Assembly (NCBI RefSeq): GCF_003966125.1
Contig: NZ_RXMA01000017.1
Coordinates: 1-60,030, forward strand
Direction: 5' to 3'
Source of the DNA: Azospirillum griseum
GTDB taxonomy: Bacteria; Pseudomonadota; Alphaproteobacteria; Azospirillales; Azospirillaceae
Length of the DNA: 60,030 bases
Numbering within the stretch: position 1 is the first letter of the stretch; every line of letters starts with the position of its first letter. Below the pieces are notes generated by a model that was not told where the DNA came from, made no database searches, and was given only the letters and a program-made list of their open reading frames with translations. Made by a program: the position numbers and the translations under genes. Positions 16,272-24,493 of the stretch are shown here, in pieces.

Positions 16272-16914
16272 AGGGCGGCGGGCGTGTGGCCCGCCGTTCC
16301 GGTTCACACCGGCCCTGCTCCCAGGCCAGCAGGGCTTGTTTCAGGGGAACGCCGTAGCGGTAGCGGTGGATGACCCCGGATTTCTGCACCGCGCGGTGGC
16401 AGGGGACCAGCACGCAGACCGGGTTGCGCCCGCCCGCCGCTCCCACCGCCCGCAAGGCCGCCGGGTTGCCGACGGCGTGCGCCACGGCTTCATAGGACGC
16501 GACCGCCCCCGGCGGGATGCGCATCAACGCCCGCCAGACGGCGATCTGAAAGGCGGTTCCCTTCAGCAGCAGGGGCGGCGGCGGGGCGGTGGGCGCGTCG
16601 AACAGGCGGTCGGCCAACGGGCGGGTGGCCTGCGGATCGCTGACCCGCCGGGCGTCGGGCCAGGCGGCGGCCAACTCGGTCAGGCCGTCGCGCCCATCCT
16701 CCGCCCGTTCGAACCCCAGCCAGCACAGGCCCCGATCGCTGTCCGCCAGCAGGACGCGGCCAAAGGGGCTGTCGTGCCAACCCCAGCGGATCACCAACCC
16801 ATCGCCCAGCGCGCGGGCGGCCTCCGGCGACAGGGGGGTGAGGTCCGGCGGTTGGCCGACCGCTTCGGGCAGGCGCGACAGCGGCGGAACGGGGGCGGTC
16901 GGCAGAAGTGTCAC
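16270..16914 (-). CDS. ogt: Methylated-DNA-[protein]-cysteine S-methyltransferase
   Basis: A 214-aa suicide alkyltransferase that removes methyl groups from O6-methylguanine. The active-site motif is VLVPCHRAVQKSG, preceded by the DNA-binding helix region FQIAVWRALMRIPPGAVASYEAVAHAVGNPAALRAVGAAGGRNP. The N-terminal domain reads WGWHDSPFGRVLLADSDRGLCWLGF. There is no Ada-type phosphotriester domain. GTG 16914, 11 bp after the DUF2244 stop, is the likely start, and the two genes are probably co-transcribed. Confidence 0.92.
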   Translation of the reverse strand: MTLLPTAPVPPLSRLPEAVGQPPDLTPLSPEAARALGDGLVIRWGWHDSPFGRVLLADSDRGLCWLGFERAEDGRDGLTELAAAWPDARRVSDPQATRPLADRLFDAPTAPPPPLLLKGTAFQIAVWRALMRIPPGAVASYEAVAHAVGNPAALRAVGAAGGRNPVCVLVPCHRAVQKSGVIHRYRYGVPLKQALLAWEQGRCEPERRATRPPP

Positions 16915-16925
16915 GATGGGGGCGC

Positions 16926-17441
16926 TCAACCGGCGGGTGCTGGCGGGCAGGGCGGGCGACGCCACGCCCGCAGCGCGTCGTCCAGCGCGGTGGCGAAGGC
17001 GGCGCGCTCGTCCGGCGACAGGAAGGAGCCGACGCCCACCGACCGGCCATGCGAGGACAGCGTGACCTCGCCCCCCGGCTCGTCGGGGTGGCTGTGGTGC
17101 ACGCGCAGCCAATAGGGGTGAAAACGGGTCTGCCAGACCCGCGCCCGCGCGTCCACCCGCTTCACCATCAGGTCGGCGTCGGTCAAGCGGACCTGTTCGT
17201 ATTGGTTCGCCGCGCGGGTGTTGATGCGCAGGGCCAGCCACAGGGCCAGCACGTCCAGCCCGCAAAAGGGAATCACCGGCCACGCCCCCAGCGCCCAGAA
17301 CACCCCGCCGATCACCAGATTGGCGACGACGACCACGGCCATCAGCGCCCGGCGGCCACCGCGCCCAAGGCTGCGGTGCGGGTGAAGGATCGCGTCGAAC
17401 AACACGCGGGACGCACCGCCGTCTGGGTCGTCGCTGGGCAT
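16926..17441 (-). CDS. DUF2244 family membrane protein
   Basis: A 171-aa protein. Two transmembrane helices (about residues 32-52 and 55-72) are followed by a cytosolic domain with VRLTDADLMVKRVDARARVWQTRFHPYWLRV and LSSHGRSVGVGSFLSPDERAAFATALDDAL, the pattern of DUF2244. Members are common in alphaproteobacteria near respiratory or DNA-repair genes; function is unknown. It sits upstream of ogt. Confidence 0.85.
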   Translation of the reverse strand: MPSDDPDGGASRVLFDAILHPHRSLGRGGRRALMAVVVVANLVIGGVFWALGAWPVIPFCGLDVLALWLALRINTRAANQYEQVRLTDADLMVKRVDARARVWQTRFHPYWLRVHHSHPDEPGGEVTLSSHGRSVGVGSFLSPDERAAFATALDDALRAWRRPPCPPAPAG

Positions 17442-17522
17442 CGGCTGAGCATAGCGCAGGGGATGGCGCGGGAGAACCGGGAGGTGAGGGAGCCGGGACG
17501 TGAAACGCCCACCCCAGGAGGG

Positions 17523-17939
17523 TCAGGCCGCTTCCGACACCAGAGGAACCGCGCCGCCGTGCAGAACCCAGGGCATGGCGATCTCGCACCCTTCATCCGC
17601 CCAATCGGGCAGCACGAAGATTCGGACCTGATCGTCGGCCCCGGCGGCGATCATGGTGTCGGCCATGGTCGAGGCCCATTGCCAATCGGTCAGCACGATG
17701 GCGCTGCGCAGATGGCCGCAGGATTTGGCCAGACGCACCAGCTCCACCACCCGTTCGGGGCGGAAATTCTCCGCCTGGAAATGATCGAACTCGATCAGGC
17801 TGGTCCAGCTTTTCCCGCGCAGGGCGTTGAAGTGACCGGCGATTTCAGCGATGGCGGCGTCGCGCTGGGTGATCGACAAATCGCCCTGCATCCGCACATG
17901 CAGCCCCCATTTGGTCGGGGTGACGGAGTAAGTGCCCAT
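17523..17939 (-). CDS. Small STAS/SpoIIAA-like protein, function unknown
   Basis: A 138-aa soluble protein with an alternating strand/helix pattern: a beta-rich N-terminus (MGTYSVTPTKWGLHVRMQGDLS), then HFQAENFRPERVVELVRLAKSCGHLRSAIVLTDWQWASTMADTMIAAGADDQVRIFVLPDWADEGCEIAMPWVL. The layout resembles SpoIIAA/STAS-like proteins; this is a fold-level guess. No neighbour explains it. Its 5' region (to 18290) is AT-rich and carries palindromes. Confidence 0.6.
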   Translation of the reverse strand: MGTYSVTPTKWGLHVRMQGDLSITQRDAAIAEIAGHFNALRGKSWTSLIEFDHFQAENFRPERVVELVRLAKSCGHLRSAIVLTDWQWASTMADTMIAAGADDQVRIFVLPDWADEGCEIAMPWVLHGGAVPLVSEAA

Positions 17940-18085
17940 GATGATCTCTCCACCTTGTCTTTCGGCCCGCTGCGGTGCGAATCGTTGATCGGCACGGCTC
18001 CGGTTGGATCGTCTGTGCGGACGGGGACGGAAAACACCGCCACACCGATGCCATCAAAGACGATCAAGGAAAGACATACGTCTGC

Positions 18086-18155
18086 GGTATGAATACCAAA
18101 GTTCATCAGTGTCTGAAAGAATGAATTGTTAAGAAAATGCGACAATTTCATTCTT
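18086..18155. promoter_or_regulatory. Palindromes in an AT-rich divergent intergenic region
   Basis: The 351-bp gap between the STAS-like gene and nth is AT-rich. It holds GGTAT-GA-ATACC (18086-18097) and a hairpin with arms AAGAATGAATTGT (18117-18129) and ACAATTTCATTCTT (18142-18155). They may be an operator and a structured leader or terminator for the divergent genes. No other feature was seen in the gap. Confidence 0.45.
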
Positions 18156-18290
18156 ATATTGAGAGGCGTTTTTCAAAATGCAAATTCCGACTCGCAGTTT
18201 GCGAGGATGACGGAAGCCGTTCTCGTGCGGTCTCCGCAGGCCGGGAGGGGACGCCATGGCGGGGCTGGCCGGAGCCGGTGACTTGCGGCT

Positions 18291-18938
18291 ATGCTGGACG
18301 CCATGAAGCCCGCATCCGTTCAGGAATTTTTCCGCCGCCTGTCCGCCGCCAACCCGGAACCCCGGAGCGAGCTGGAGTATGTCAACCCCTACACCCTGCT
18401 GGTCGCCGTCGCGCTGTCGGCCCAGGCGACCGATACCGGGGTGAACAAGGCCACCGGCCCGCTGTTCGCCCGCGTCACCACCCCCCAGGCCATGGTCGAT
18501 CTGGGGGAAGAGGGGTTGCGCGGTTACATCAAGACCATCGGCCTGTTCAACACCAAGGCCAAGAACGTCATCCGCCTGTCGGAACTGCTGCTGGAGCGCC
18601 ATGGCGGCGAGGTGCCACAGGATCGCGACGCGCTGGAAGCCCTGCCCGGCGTCGGGCGCAAGACCGCCAACGTCGTGATGAACGTCGCGTTCGGGGCCGA
18701 AACCATCGCCGTGGACACGCACATCTTCCGGGTCGGCAACCGCACCGGGATGGCCCCCGGCAAGACGCCGGACGCGGTGGAGGCCAAATTGCTGAAGGTG
18801 GTCCCCAAGCCATACCGGCGGCACGCCCACCATTGGCTGATCCTGCACGGGCGCTATGTGTGCAAGGCCCGCAAGCCCGACTGTCCGGCCTGCCCGGTGG
18901 CCGACCTGTGCGGCTTCAAGGAGAAGACTCCGGCCTGA
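18291..18938 (+). CDS. nth: Endonuclease III
   Basis: A 215-aa base-excision-repair DNA glycosylase/AP lyase for oxidised pyrimidines. Visible: catalytic Lys in SAQATDTGVNKAT, the helix-hairpin-helix LPGVGRKTANVV, the catalytic Asp in AVDTHIFRVGNR, and the 4Fe-4S motif C-x6-C-x2-C-x5-C (CKARKPDCPACPVADLC). ATG 18303 (MKPASV) is an equally plausible start. The gene ends at a strong bidirectional terminator shared with the bactofilin gene. Confidence 0.95.
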   Translation: MLDAMKPASVQEFFRRLSAANPEPRSELEYVNPYTLLVAVALSAQATDTGVNKATGPLFARVTTPQAMVDLGEEGLRGYIKTIGLFNTKAKNVIRLSELLLERHGGEVPQDRDALEALPGVGRKTANVVMNVAFGAETIAVDTHIFRVGNRTGMAPGKTPDAVEAKLLKVVPKPYRRHAHHWLILHGRYVCKARKPDCPACPVADLCGFKEKTPA

Positions 18939-18947
18939 GTGTGGATG

Positions 18948-18990
18948 CGCAAAAGGCCCGGCGCGGGGAAACCCGACCGGGCCTTTTGCG
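18948..18990. terminator. Bidirectional terminator between nth and the bactofilin gene
   Basis: A perfect 14-bp stem, CGCAAAAGGCCCGG (18948-18961) with CCGGGCCTTTTGCG (18977-18990), encloses a 15-nt loop. The A/T runs inside the stem give a U-run on either strand, so it can end both convergent transcripts. Confidence 0.85.
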
Positions 18991-19026
18991 TGGTGTCCGC
19001 GCCGCGACTCGGGCGCGAGGGGGCGA

Positions 19027-19761
19027 TCAGAGATCGCTGGTCTTGGGGGCGTCGGCGTAAAGCGCGATGCTGCCCGTCAGCTGGCCGCCCGGCTCGACCG
19101 TCAGCTCGCCATACTTGACCGATCCGTTGATCCGGCCGGTGGAGCGCACGACCAGACGGCCGCGCACGGCGATGTCGCCCTCGAACCGGCCGCCGATGTC
19201 AGCCTCGTCGATCTCGACCGATCCCTTGAACAGGCCGCCGTTGGCGACCTCGATGGAGCGGCCTTCGCGCAGCTTGGCCTCCACCGTGCCTTCGACGATC
19301 AGCACGTCGCAGGAGCCGATCTCACCCGACAGCGAGATGTCGCGGCCAACCGTGAGGCGGCGCTGGTCCGGCAGGGCCGGGGTCATCGGCGGCAGCGGGG
19401 CGGCGGGGGCGATGCCCTGCGGCGCGGGTTGGCGCGAGGTCAGGCCGGTTGAATCGACGACGCGGCGCGGCACGTCGGTCTTGAAACCGGCACCCGGAAG
19501 AGACGGAGCGGTCGGGGGCTTCGGGCTGCTGGTGTTCATCTCGGTTCCCTTGGCGGAAGGCGTCGAATCGGACGGGGTCGGGCGGGCGAAGCTCGGCACC
19601 GCGTAGGCTGGGGGTGGCGTGTCCGCCGTGGCGTTCAGCGAGGCCAGCGGCGACAGGGTGGTCCCCGCATCGTCCGGCCTGGCCGCCGGACCGCTGGCGT
19701 GGGCCGCTGCGGCGCTGTCGGGTTTGGGTGCGGCGGGCGGAGTCTTGCGTCCGAACAGCAT
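19027..19761 (-). CDS. Bactofilin
   Basis: A 244-aa cytoskeletal polymer-forming protein. The bactofilin beta-helix occupies roughly residues 135-235 (RRLTVGRDISLSGEIGSCDVLIVEGTVEAKLREGRSIEVANGGLFKGSVEIDEADIGGRFEGDIAVRGRLVVRSTGRINGSVKYGELTVEPGGQLTGSI), preceded by a long Pro/Ala/Ser-rich disordered N-terminus beginning MLFGRKTPP. Bactofilins scaffold cell-shape and stalk/polar functions. The usual partner, an M23 peptidase, is not adjacent. ATG 19761 was chosen because the MLFGRK-type start is common. Confidence 0.93.
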   Translation of the reverse strand: MLFGRKTPPAAPKPDSAAAAHASGPAARPDDAGTTLSPLASLNATADTPPPAYAVPSFARPTPSDSTPSAKGTEMNTSSPKPPTAPSLPGAGFKTDVPRRVVDSTGLTSRQPAPQGIAPAAPLPPMTPALPDQRRLTVGRDISLSGEIGSCDVLIVEGTVEAKLREGRSIEVANGGLFKGSVEIDEADIGGRFEGDIAVRGRLVVRSTGRINGSVKYGELTVEPGGQLTGSIALYADAPKTSDL

Positions 19762-19887
19762 GAACGATGATCCCCAATCAGGAAAGGCGGGTGGGCTGGA
19801 CGGCATCGCCGCGCGGCAACAGGCGGCAACGGGCGGTGTGCCGACGGATCGTCCGGTGGCGACCGCGCCGCTTGCGGCGTAACACGG

Positions 19888-20565
19888 TCATCCGACCCGC
19901 CGCAAGGGGCCTGTCATCGATTGGAACACATGAACCATAAAGGCGCTGGCGACCACAGGAACCAGAAGATTGACCAGCGGGATGGTGGACAGGACGGTGA
20001 TCACCACCCCGGCGGCGAATGGCCTGAACGGGCGGGCGCGGCGCAGCAACCGCGCCTCCCGCCAATCCATCCGGCGGTTGGCCACCAGCTCGAAATACTC
20101 GCGGCCCAGCAGATAGCCGTTCAGGGTGTAGAAGACCAGGATGTTCAGCCCCGGCAGGGCGATGTAGAGCGGCAGCACCAGCAGGTTGGCGGCGATCACC
20201 ACGGCCAGAAACCGCAGCGCCGTCAGCACCTCCGCCGTCCAGCGCGACCGGCGCGGCGGTGGCAGATGGGGGTAGTGGCGCGCCTCCACCCGGTCCACCA
20301 CCGTGTCCAGGAACAGGCTGGACACGGTGCCGACGGTGGCGGGAAACAGCAGCCAGGCCAGCAGCAGCACGACCAACCCACCCAGCAGATCCAACACGCC
20401 ATCGACCCAGGCGTTGCCGGTCAACGGCGTGTGGTACAGCGCCCACCACACCGTGACCGTCAGCAGGCCATAGGCGGTGGCGGCACCACCCACCCCGATC
20501 CACACCACCCTGCGCGTGCGGGGATCGGACAATTGACCAAAGGCCAGGGACAGGGCGTGCAGCAT
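19888..20565 (-). CDS. EI24/CysZ-like membrane protein
   Basis: A 225-aa protein with four to five hydrophobic segments and the family motif LGREYFELVANRRMDWREARLLRRARPFRPFAAGVVITVLSTIPLVNLLVPVVASAFMVHVF. The EI24-domain (CysZ) family includes the sulfate permease CysZ, but alphaproteobacterial members are mostly uncharacterised, so sulfate transport is not assumed. It is monocistronic and divergent from the hybrid kinase. Confidence 0.85.
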   Translation of the reverse strand: MLHALSLAFGQLSDPRTRRVVWIGVGGAATAYGLLTVTVWWALYHTPLTGNAWVDGVLDLLGGLVVLLLAWLLFPATVGTVSSLFLDTVVDRVEARHYPHLPPPRRSRWTAEVLTALRFLAVVIAANLLVLPLYIALPGLNILVFYTLNGYLLGREYFELVANRRMDWREARLLRRARPFRPFAAGVVITVLSTIPLVNLLVPVVASAFMVHVFQSMTGPLRRVG

Positions 20566-20783
20566 GCGGGGTCCTGAGGATCGGGACGGGAACGGATCGC
20601 CTGACAGGTCGGGAGCGGCGGCGTTCTGTCAAGGGGGCAGGCGCGTCTGTCGCTGTGGTTGAATTGTGCGTGTCGGATCGGCCATGCTAGGGAGCACAAG
20701 GCCGAAGGCGCTGGGCGGCAGACATTGGCAGAGCAGATATAAACATAGCAGGTATAGGCAGGGCGGACGGAGGCAGGGACGGC

Positions 20784-23700
20784 ATGCGGGTTCCCCGGCG
20801 CAGCGTGGCCTTTCGCATTCTGGCGGGATTGACGGTGATCGGCGGCTTGGCCGCCGTGACCAGCGTCGTCTCCGTGTCGTTGTTCTCCCGCTTTCACGAG
20901 GGGTTCGAGCAGATCGCCACGGCCAAGGTGCCGGGGCTGGTCGCGTCGTCCCAATTGGCCCAGCAGAGCGGCACGGTGGCCGCCATCGCCCCGGCGCTGG
21001 TCGCCGTCCAGGATCAGGCCGCGCGCGAGGCGGTGATGGCCCGGCTGGGCGACCAGATCGTGCTGCTGGAAGAGCTGATGGCCCGCCTGCTGTCGCGCGG
21101 CCAGGGCGAGGGCGTCACCGACCTGAGCGAGCTGGAACGCCGCAAGAACGAGCTGGTCGCCAATCTGCTGAACCTGAACGCGCAGGTCGACGCCCAACTG
21201 GCCCAGACCGCCGATCTCAACGCCCGCGCCCTGACGCTGACCGATCTGTCGGCCCGGCTGCACGCGGCGGCGGACGCGGCGGAGGCGGCGGACGCGGCGG
21301 AGCGCGACGCCGTTCTGCGATGGCAGCGCGACGCGGCGGAAACCGTGACGATCCTGCTGGCCGCGCTGCGGGCCGACCATGAAACCCGGCTGGACCGGTT
21401 GCGGGGCGACGCCCAGGTCGCGCTTGACCGTGCGGGCATGAGCCTCGCCGTTCTGCCGCCGATGGCGGTGGCGCGGTTGATGCCGCTTCAGCGGGAGCTG
21501 TCGGCCCTCGCCATCGCCAGCGGGCCGGTGTTCGGCGCGCGCGCCAACGAGCTGGCCTTGCAGCGCGCCATCAAGGGAGCGACGGCACGCAATCAAACCG
21601 TGTCGGACCGGCTGGTCGCCACGGTGTCCGATTATTTCCTGATGGTGGAGCGCGACATCGCCCGCCGCTCCGCCGATTTCGAACGGGTGATTGGTGACGG
21701 CAAACGGGCGATCATCGCCATGGCGATCCTGTCGATCCTGGGGGCGGCGGCGATCTTCGTCTACATGCACCGCAACGTCGTGCGGCGGCTGCGCGCGCTC
21801 CAGGCCGCGATGATGGCGTATGAGGCGGGAACCGCCGTGGTCGTTCCCGCCCAGGGCGACGACGAGATCGGCGAGATGGCCCGCGCGCTGGCCTATTTCG
21901 TTGGCGCGATCAGCGCGCGGGAAAGCGCGCTCAGCGACAGCGAACGGCGGTTGCGCGCGATCCTGGAGCAAAGCCCGGTCGGTGTGTCGATCGGGCGCGG
22001 CGACGGCCGGGTCGTGTTCGCCAACGCGCGCGCCGCCGAACTGGCGGGCGTGGCCCCGGAGGTTTTCGTCGGCGGTCCGCACCGGCTGGCCGCCCCCGAT
22101 CCGGCGGTCCCGCTCCGCCGACCAGCGGCGCAGGGCGGAGGCGGCGTTGAGGGAAGCGGTGCCGAGGATGGGCGCGCCAGCGATGGCGACGTCGTCGCCC
22201 GCGACGTGGAGGTGGCGGTGGACCGCCCCGACGGCAGCCGGGTCTGGGCCTTGCAGACCTTGCAGCGCACCGCCTTCGAAGGGCAACCGGCGGTGCTGGC
22301 CTGGAGCTATGACATCACCGAGCGCAAGCGGGCGGAGGAGGCGTTGCGCGCCGCCAAGGAGCAGGCCGAGATCGCCGCGCGGTCCAAATCCGAATTCCTG
22401 GCGACGATGAGCCACGAGATCCGCACGCCGATGAACGGGGTTCTGGGCATGCTGGAGCTGACGGCGCTGACGCCGCTGGACGCCGAACAGCGCACGCTCG
22501 TCACCACCATGCGCGACAGCGCCACCTCGCTGCTGCGGATCATCGACGACATCCTGGACCTGTCGAAGATCGAGGCCGGCAAGCTTGACCTGGAGGAGCA
22601 GGACCTGCAACCGGCGGAGCTGGTGGAGGGGGTGGCCGATCTGCTGGCCCCGCAGGCCCACCAGAAGGCGCTGGCCCTGATCTGCGACATCGACGGCACG
22701 GTGCCGCCGCTGGTGCGTGGCGACTCGGGCCGCCTGCGGCAAATCCTGTTCAACCTGACCGGCAACGCCATCAAATTCACCGACCGGGGCCGCGTGGTGC
22801 TGCGGGTGTCCGCCCGTCCTTCGGAGCGGGGTGGGGAGGGTGGCTCGCGTGTCCATCTGCGATTCGAGGTGGAGGACAGCGGCATCGGCATCGGCCCCGA
22901 AGGGCAGGCCCGGCTGTTCCAGCCCTTCAGCCAGGCCGACAGCTCCACCACCCGGCGGTTCGGCGGCACCGGGCTGGGGCTGGCGATCTGCACCCGGCTG
23001 GTCGAGATGATGGGGGGGCGGATCGGCGTCGAATCGGCACCGGGCCGGGGGTCCAGATTCTGGTTCACGGTCGATCTGCCGACGATTCCGGCGGTGTCGG
23101 TCGAGCAGGCGGCGGCGTTGCGCGGGCTGTCGGTGCTGGTGGTCGACGACGACGAGGTGCAACGCGCGGTCCTCGCCCGCTATCTGGCCCAGGGCGGGGC
23201 CGAGGTCACGTCCGCCGGGTCGGTGGCCGACGCGGTCGGGCGGCTGCTGCGTCCGGGGCTGGATGCGCTGGTGACGACCGCCCCGCTGGCCGAGCGCATC
23301 GCCCCCATGGTCGCCGTGCGCGGCGCTGCGGTGCCGCGCCTGCTGGTGGGCGACGCGTCGGGCGGGCTGGGCAACGGCGCGATCACGCCGGGCGGCGGCT
23401 TGACGCAACCGGTGCACCGATCCGCCTTGATCAACGCGGCGCTGGTGCTGACCGGGCGCGGCGCGGGACTGGTTCCCCCCGTCGGGCTGACGCTGGGGCG
23501 CTATCCGGCGCTGCCCGACCGACCGGCCCCGGAAGCCCCCCCCCACCCGGCCCCGGCGGCGGGCGATGGCCTGATCCTGGTGGCGGAGGACAACCCGACC
23601 AACCAGCAGGTCGTTCTGCGGCAGTTGCGCCGTCTGGGCTTCCCGGTCGAATTGGCGGAGGACGGGGCGTCGGCGCTGGCGGCGTGGCGGCGCGGCGGCT

Positions 23701-24431
23701 TCCGCCTGCTGATCACCGATTGCCACATGCCGCGCATGGACGGGTACGAACTGGCGCGCAGCATCCGCGCGGAAGAGGCGGCGGCGGGCGACGGACGGCG
23801 GTTGCCCATCGTGGCGATGACCGCCAACGCGCTGTCGGGTGAGCGGGAGCGCTGTGCGGCGGCCGGAATGGACGATTATCTGGCCAAGCCGGTCAGCCTG
23901 ACGCAACTGGCCTCCGCCCTGAACCGCTGGCTGACCGCGCCCTGCGCGCCATCCGTGGCGAACGCGCCCGTGGTGACGGAACCATGCGCGGCGGCCCCGT
24001 CTCCACCGGTTCCCGATCTTCCCGTGCTCGACCTCGACCATCTGCGGGACACCTTCGGGTCGCTCGATGGCGGGACGCTCGACATGATGGATTACTTCCT
24101 CGACACCACCCGGCCGACGCTGGAGCAGGCCCAGGCGGCGTTGGGCCAAGCGACCTTGAAGGGGGCGACCTTGAAGGAGGCGACCTTGAAGGAGGGGGCC
24201 TTGGAGGAGGCGCGCGCCGCCGCCCATTCCGCTGCCGGGGCCGCGCGCACCGCCGGGGCCAAGCGGCTCGCCACCCACTGCACCGCGCTGGAGCGCGCCG
24301 TCATCGACGGGCGGCTGGACGATGCCCAGCGCGCCGCGACCGCGCTGATGCCCGCCTTTGCCGAGGTGGAACAGGCGATCCGGGACCTGCGTCGCGCCGC
24401 CGCCGCCCCTGAGACCGCGTCGGCGGTGTGA
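20784..24431 (+). CDS. Hybrid sensor histidine kinase with two receivers and an Hpt domain
   Basis: A 1215-aa membrane sensor. TM1 (residues ~12-34), a helical periplasmic sensor, TM2 (~310-330) and a HAMP-like segment lead to a PAS domain (~390-510), HisKA (LATMSHEIRTPMNGVLGMLELT), HATPase (N-box FNLTGNAIKFT, G boxes VEDSGIGIG and GGTGLGLAI), a first receiver (~775-890), a second receiver (ILVAEDNPTNQQVV ... LLITDCHMPRMDGYE ... DDYLAKP) and a C-terminal Hpt (AHSAAGAARTAG). The first receiver lacks the phospho-acceptor Asp (ALVTTAPLAE) and looks inert. Four pentapeptide repeats sit inside the Hpt. The stop overlaps a possible GTG of the next kinase gene. Confidence 0.93.
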   Translation: MRVPRRSVAFRILAGLTVIGGLAAVTSVVSVSLFSRFHEGFEQIATAKVPGLVASSQLAQQSGTVAAIAPALVAVQDQAAREAVMARLGDQIVLLEELMARLLSRGQGEGVTDLSELERRKNELVANLLNLNAQVDAQLAQTADLNARALTLTDLSARLHAAADAAEAADAAERDAVLRWQRDAAETVTILLAALRADHETRLDRLRGDAQVALDRAGMSLAVLPPMAVARLMPLQRELSALAIASGPVFGARANELALQRAIKGATARNQTVSDRLVATVSDYFLMVERDIARRSADFERVIGDGKRAIIAMAILSILGAAAIFVYMHRNVVRRLRALQAAMMAYEAGTAVVVPAQGDDEIGEMARALAYFVGAISARESALSDSERRLRAILEQSPVGVSIGRGDGRVVFANARAAELAGVAPEVFVGGPHRLAAPDPAVPLRRPAAQGGGGVEGSGAEDGRASDGDVVARDVEVAVDRPDGSRVWALQTLQRTAFEGQPAVLAWSYDITERKRAEEALRAAKEQAEIAARSKSEFLATMSHEIRTPMNGVLGMLELTALTPLDAEQRTLVTTMRDSATSLLRIIDDILDLSKIEAGKLDLEEQDLQPAELVEGVADLLAPQAHQKALALICDIDGTVPPLVRGDSGRLRQILFNLTGNAIKFTDRGRVVLRVSARPSERGGEGGSRVHLRFEVEDSGIGIGPEGQARLFQPFSQADSSTTRRFGGTGLGLAICTRLVEMMGGRIGVESAPGRGSRFWFTVDLPTIPAVSVEQAAALRGLSVLVVDDDEVQRAVLARYLAQGGAEVTSAGSVADAVGRLLRPGLDALVTTAPLAERIAPMVAVRGAAVPRLLVGDASGGLGNGAITPGGGLTQPVHRSALINAALVLTGRGAGLVPPVGLTLGRYPALPDRPAPEAPPHPAPAAGDGLILVAEDNPTNQQVVLRQLRRLGFPVELAEDGASALAAWRRGGFRLLITDCHMPRMDGYELARSIRAEEAAAGDGRRLPIVAMTANALSGERERCAAAGMDDYLAKPVSLTQLASALNRWLTAPCAPSVANAPVVTEPCAAAPSPPVPDLPVLDLDHLRDTFGSLDGGTLDMMDYFLDTTRPTLEQAQAALGQATLKGATLKEATLKEGALEEARAAAHSAAGAARTAGAKRLATHCTALERAVIDGRLDDAQRAATALMPAFAEVEQAIRDLRRAAAAPETASAV
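24150..24209 (+). repeat. Four 15-bp tandem repeats inside the Hpt domain
   Basis: GCGACCTTGAAGGGG (24150-24164) and GCGACCTTGAAGGAG (24165-24179, 24180-24194) are followed by a diverged copy (24195-24209). They encode the repeating pentapeptide ATLKG/ATLKE/ATLKE/GALEE just before the phosphorylatable His. The length is a multiple of three, so the reading frame is kept. Confidence 0.9.
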
Positions 24432-24493
24432 GTGGCCCCAGCCCGTGGCTTGCTCTAGTCTCTCCGGATCGGTGGGGTGTGGGGGGATCGGGC

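Noticed and set aside
20460..24278. A 1272-residue open frame on the minus strand opposite the hybrid kinase
   Set aside because: It is the antisense shadow of a strongly conserved kinase; its product is low-complexity Arg/Gln/His/Gly-rich with no motifs, as expected from high-GC third-position bias.
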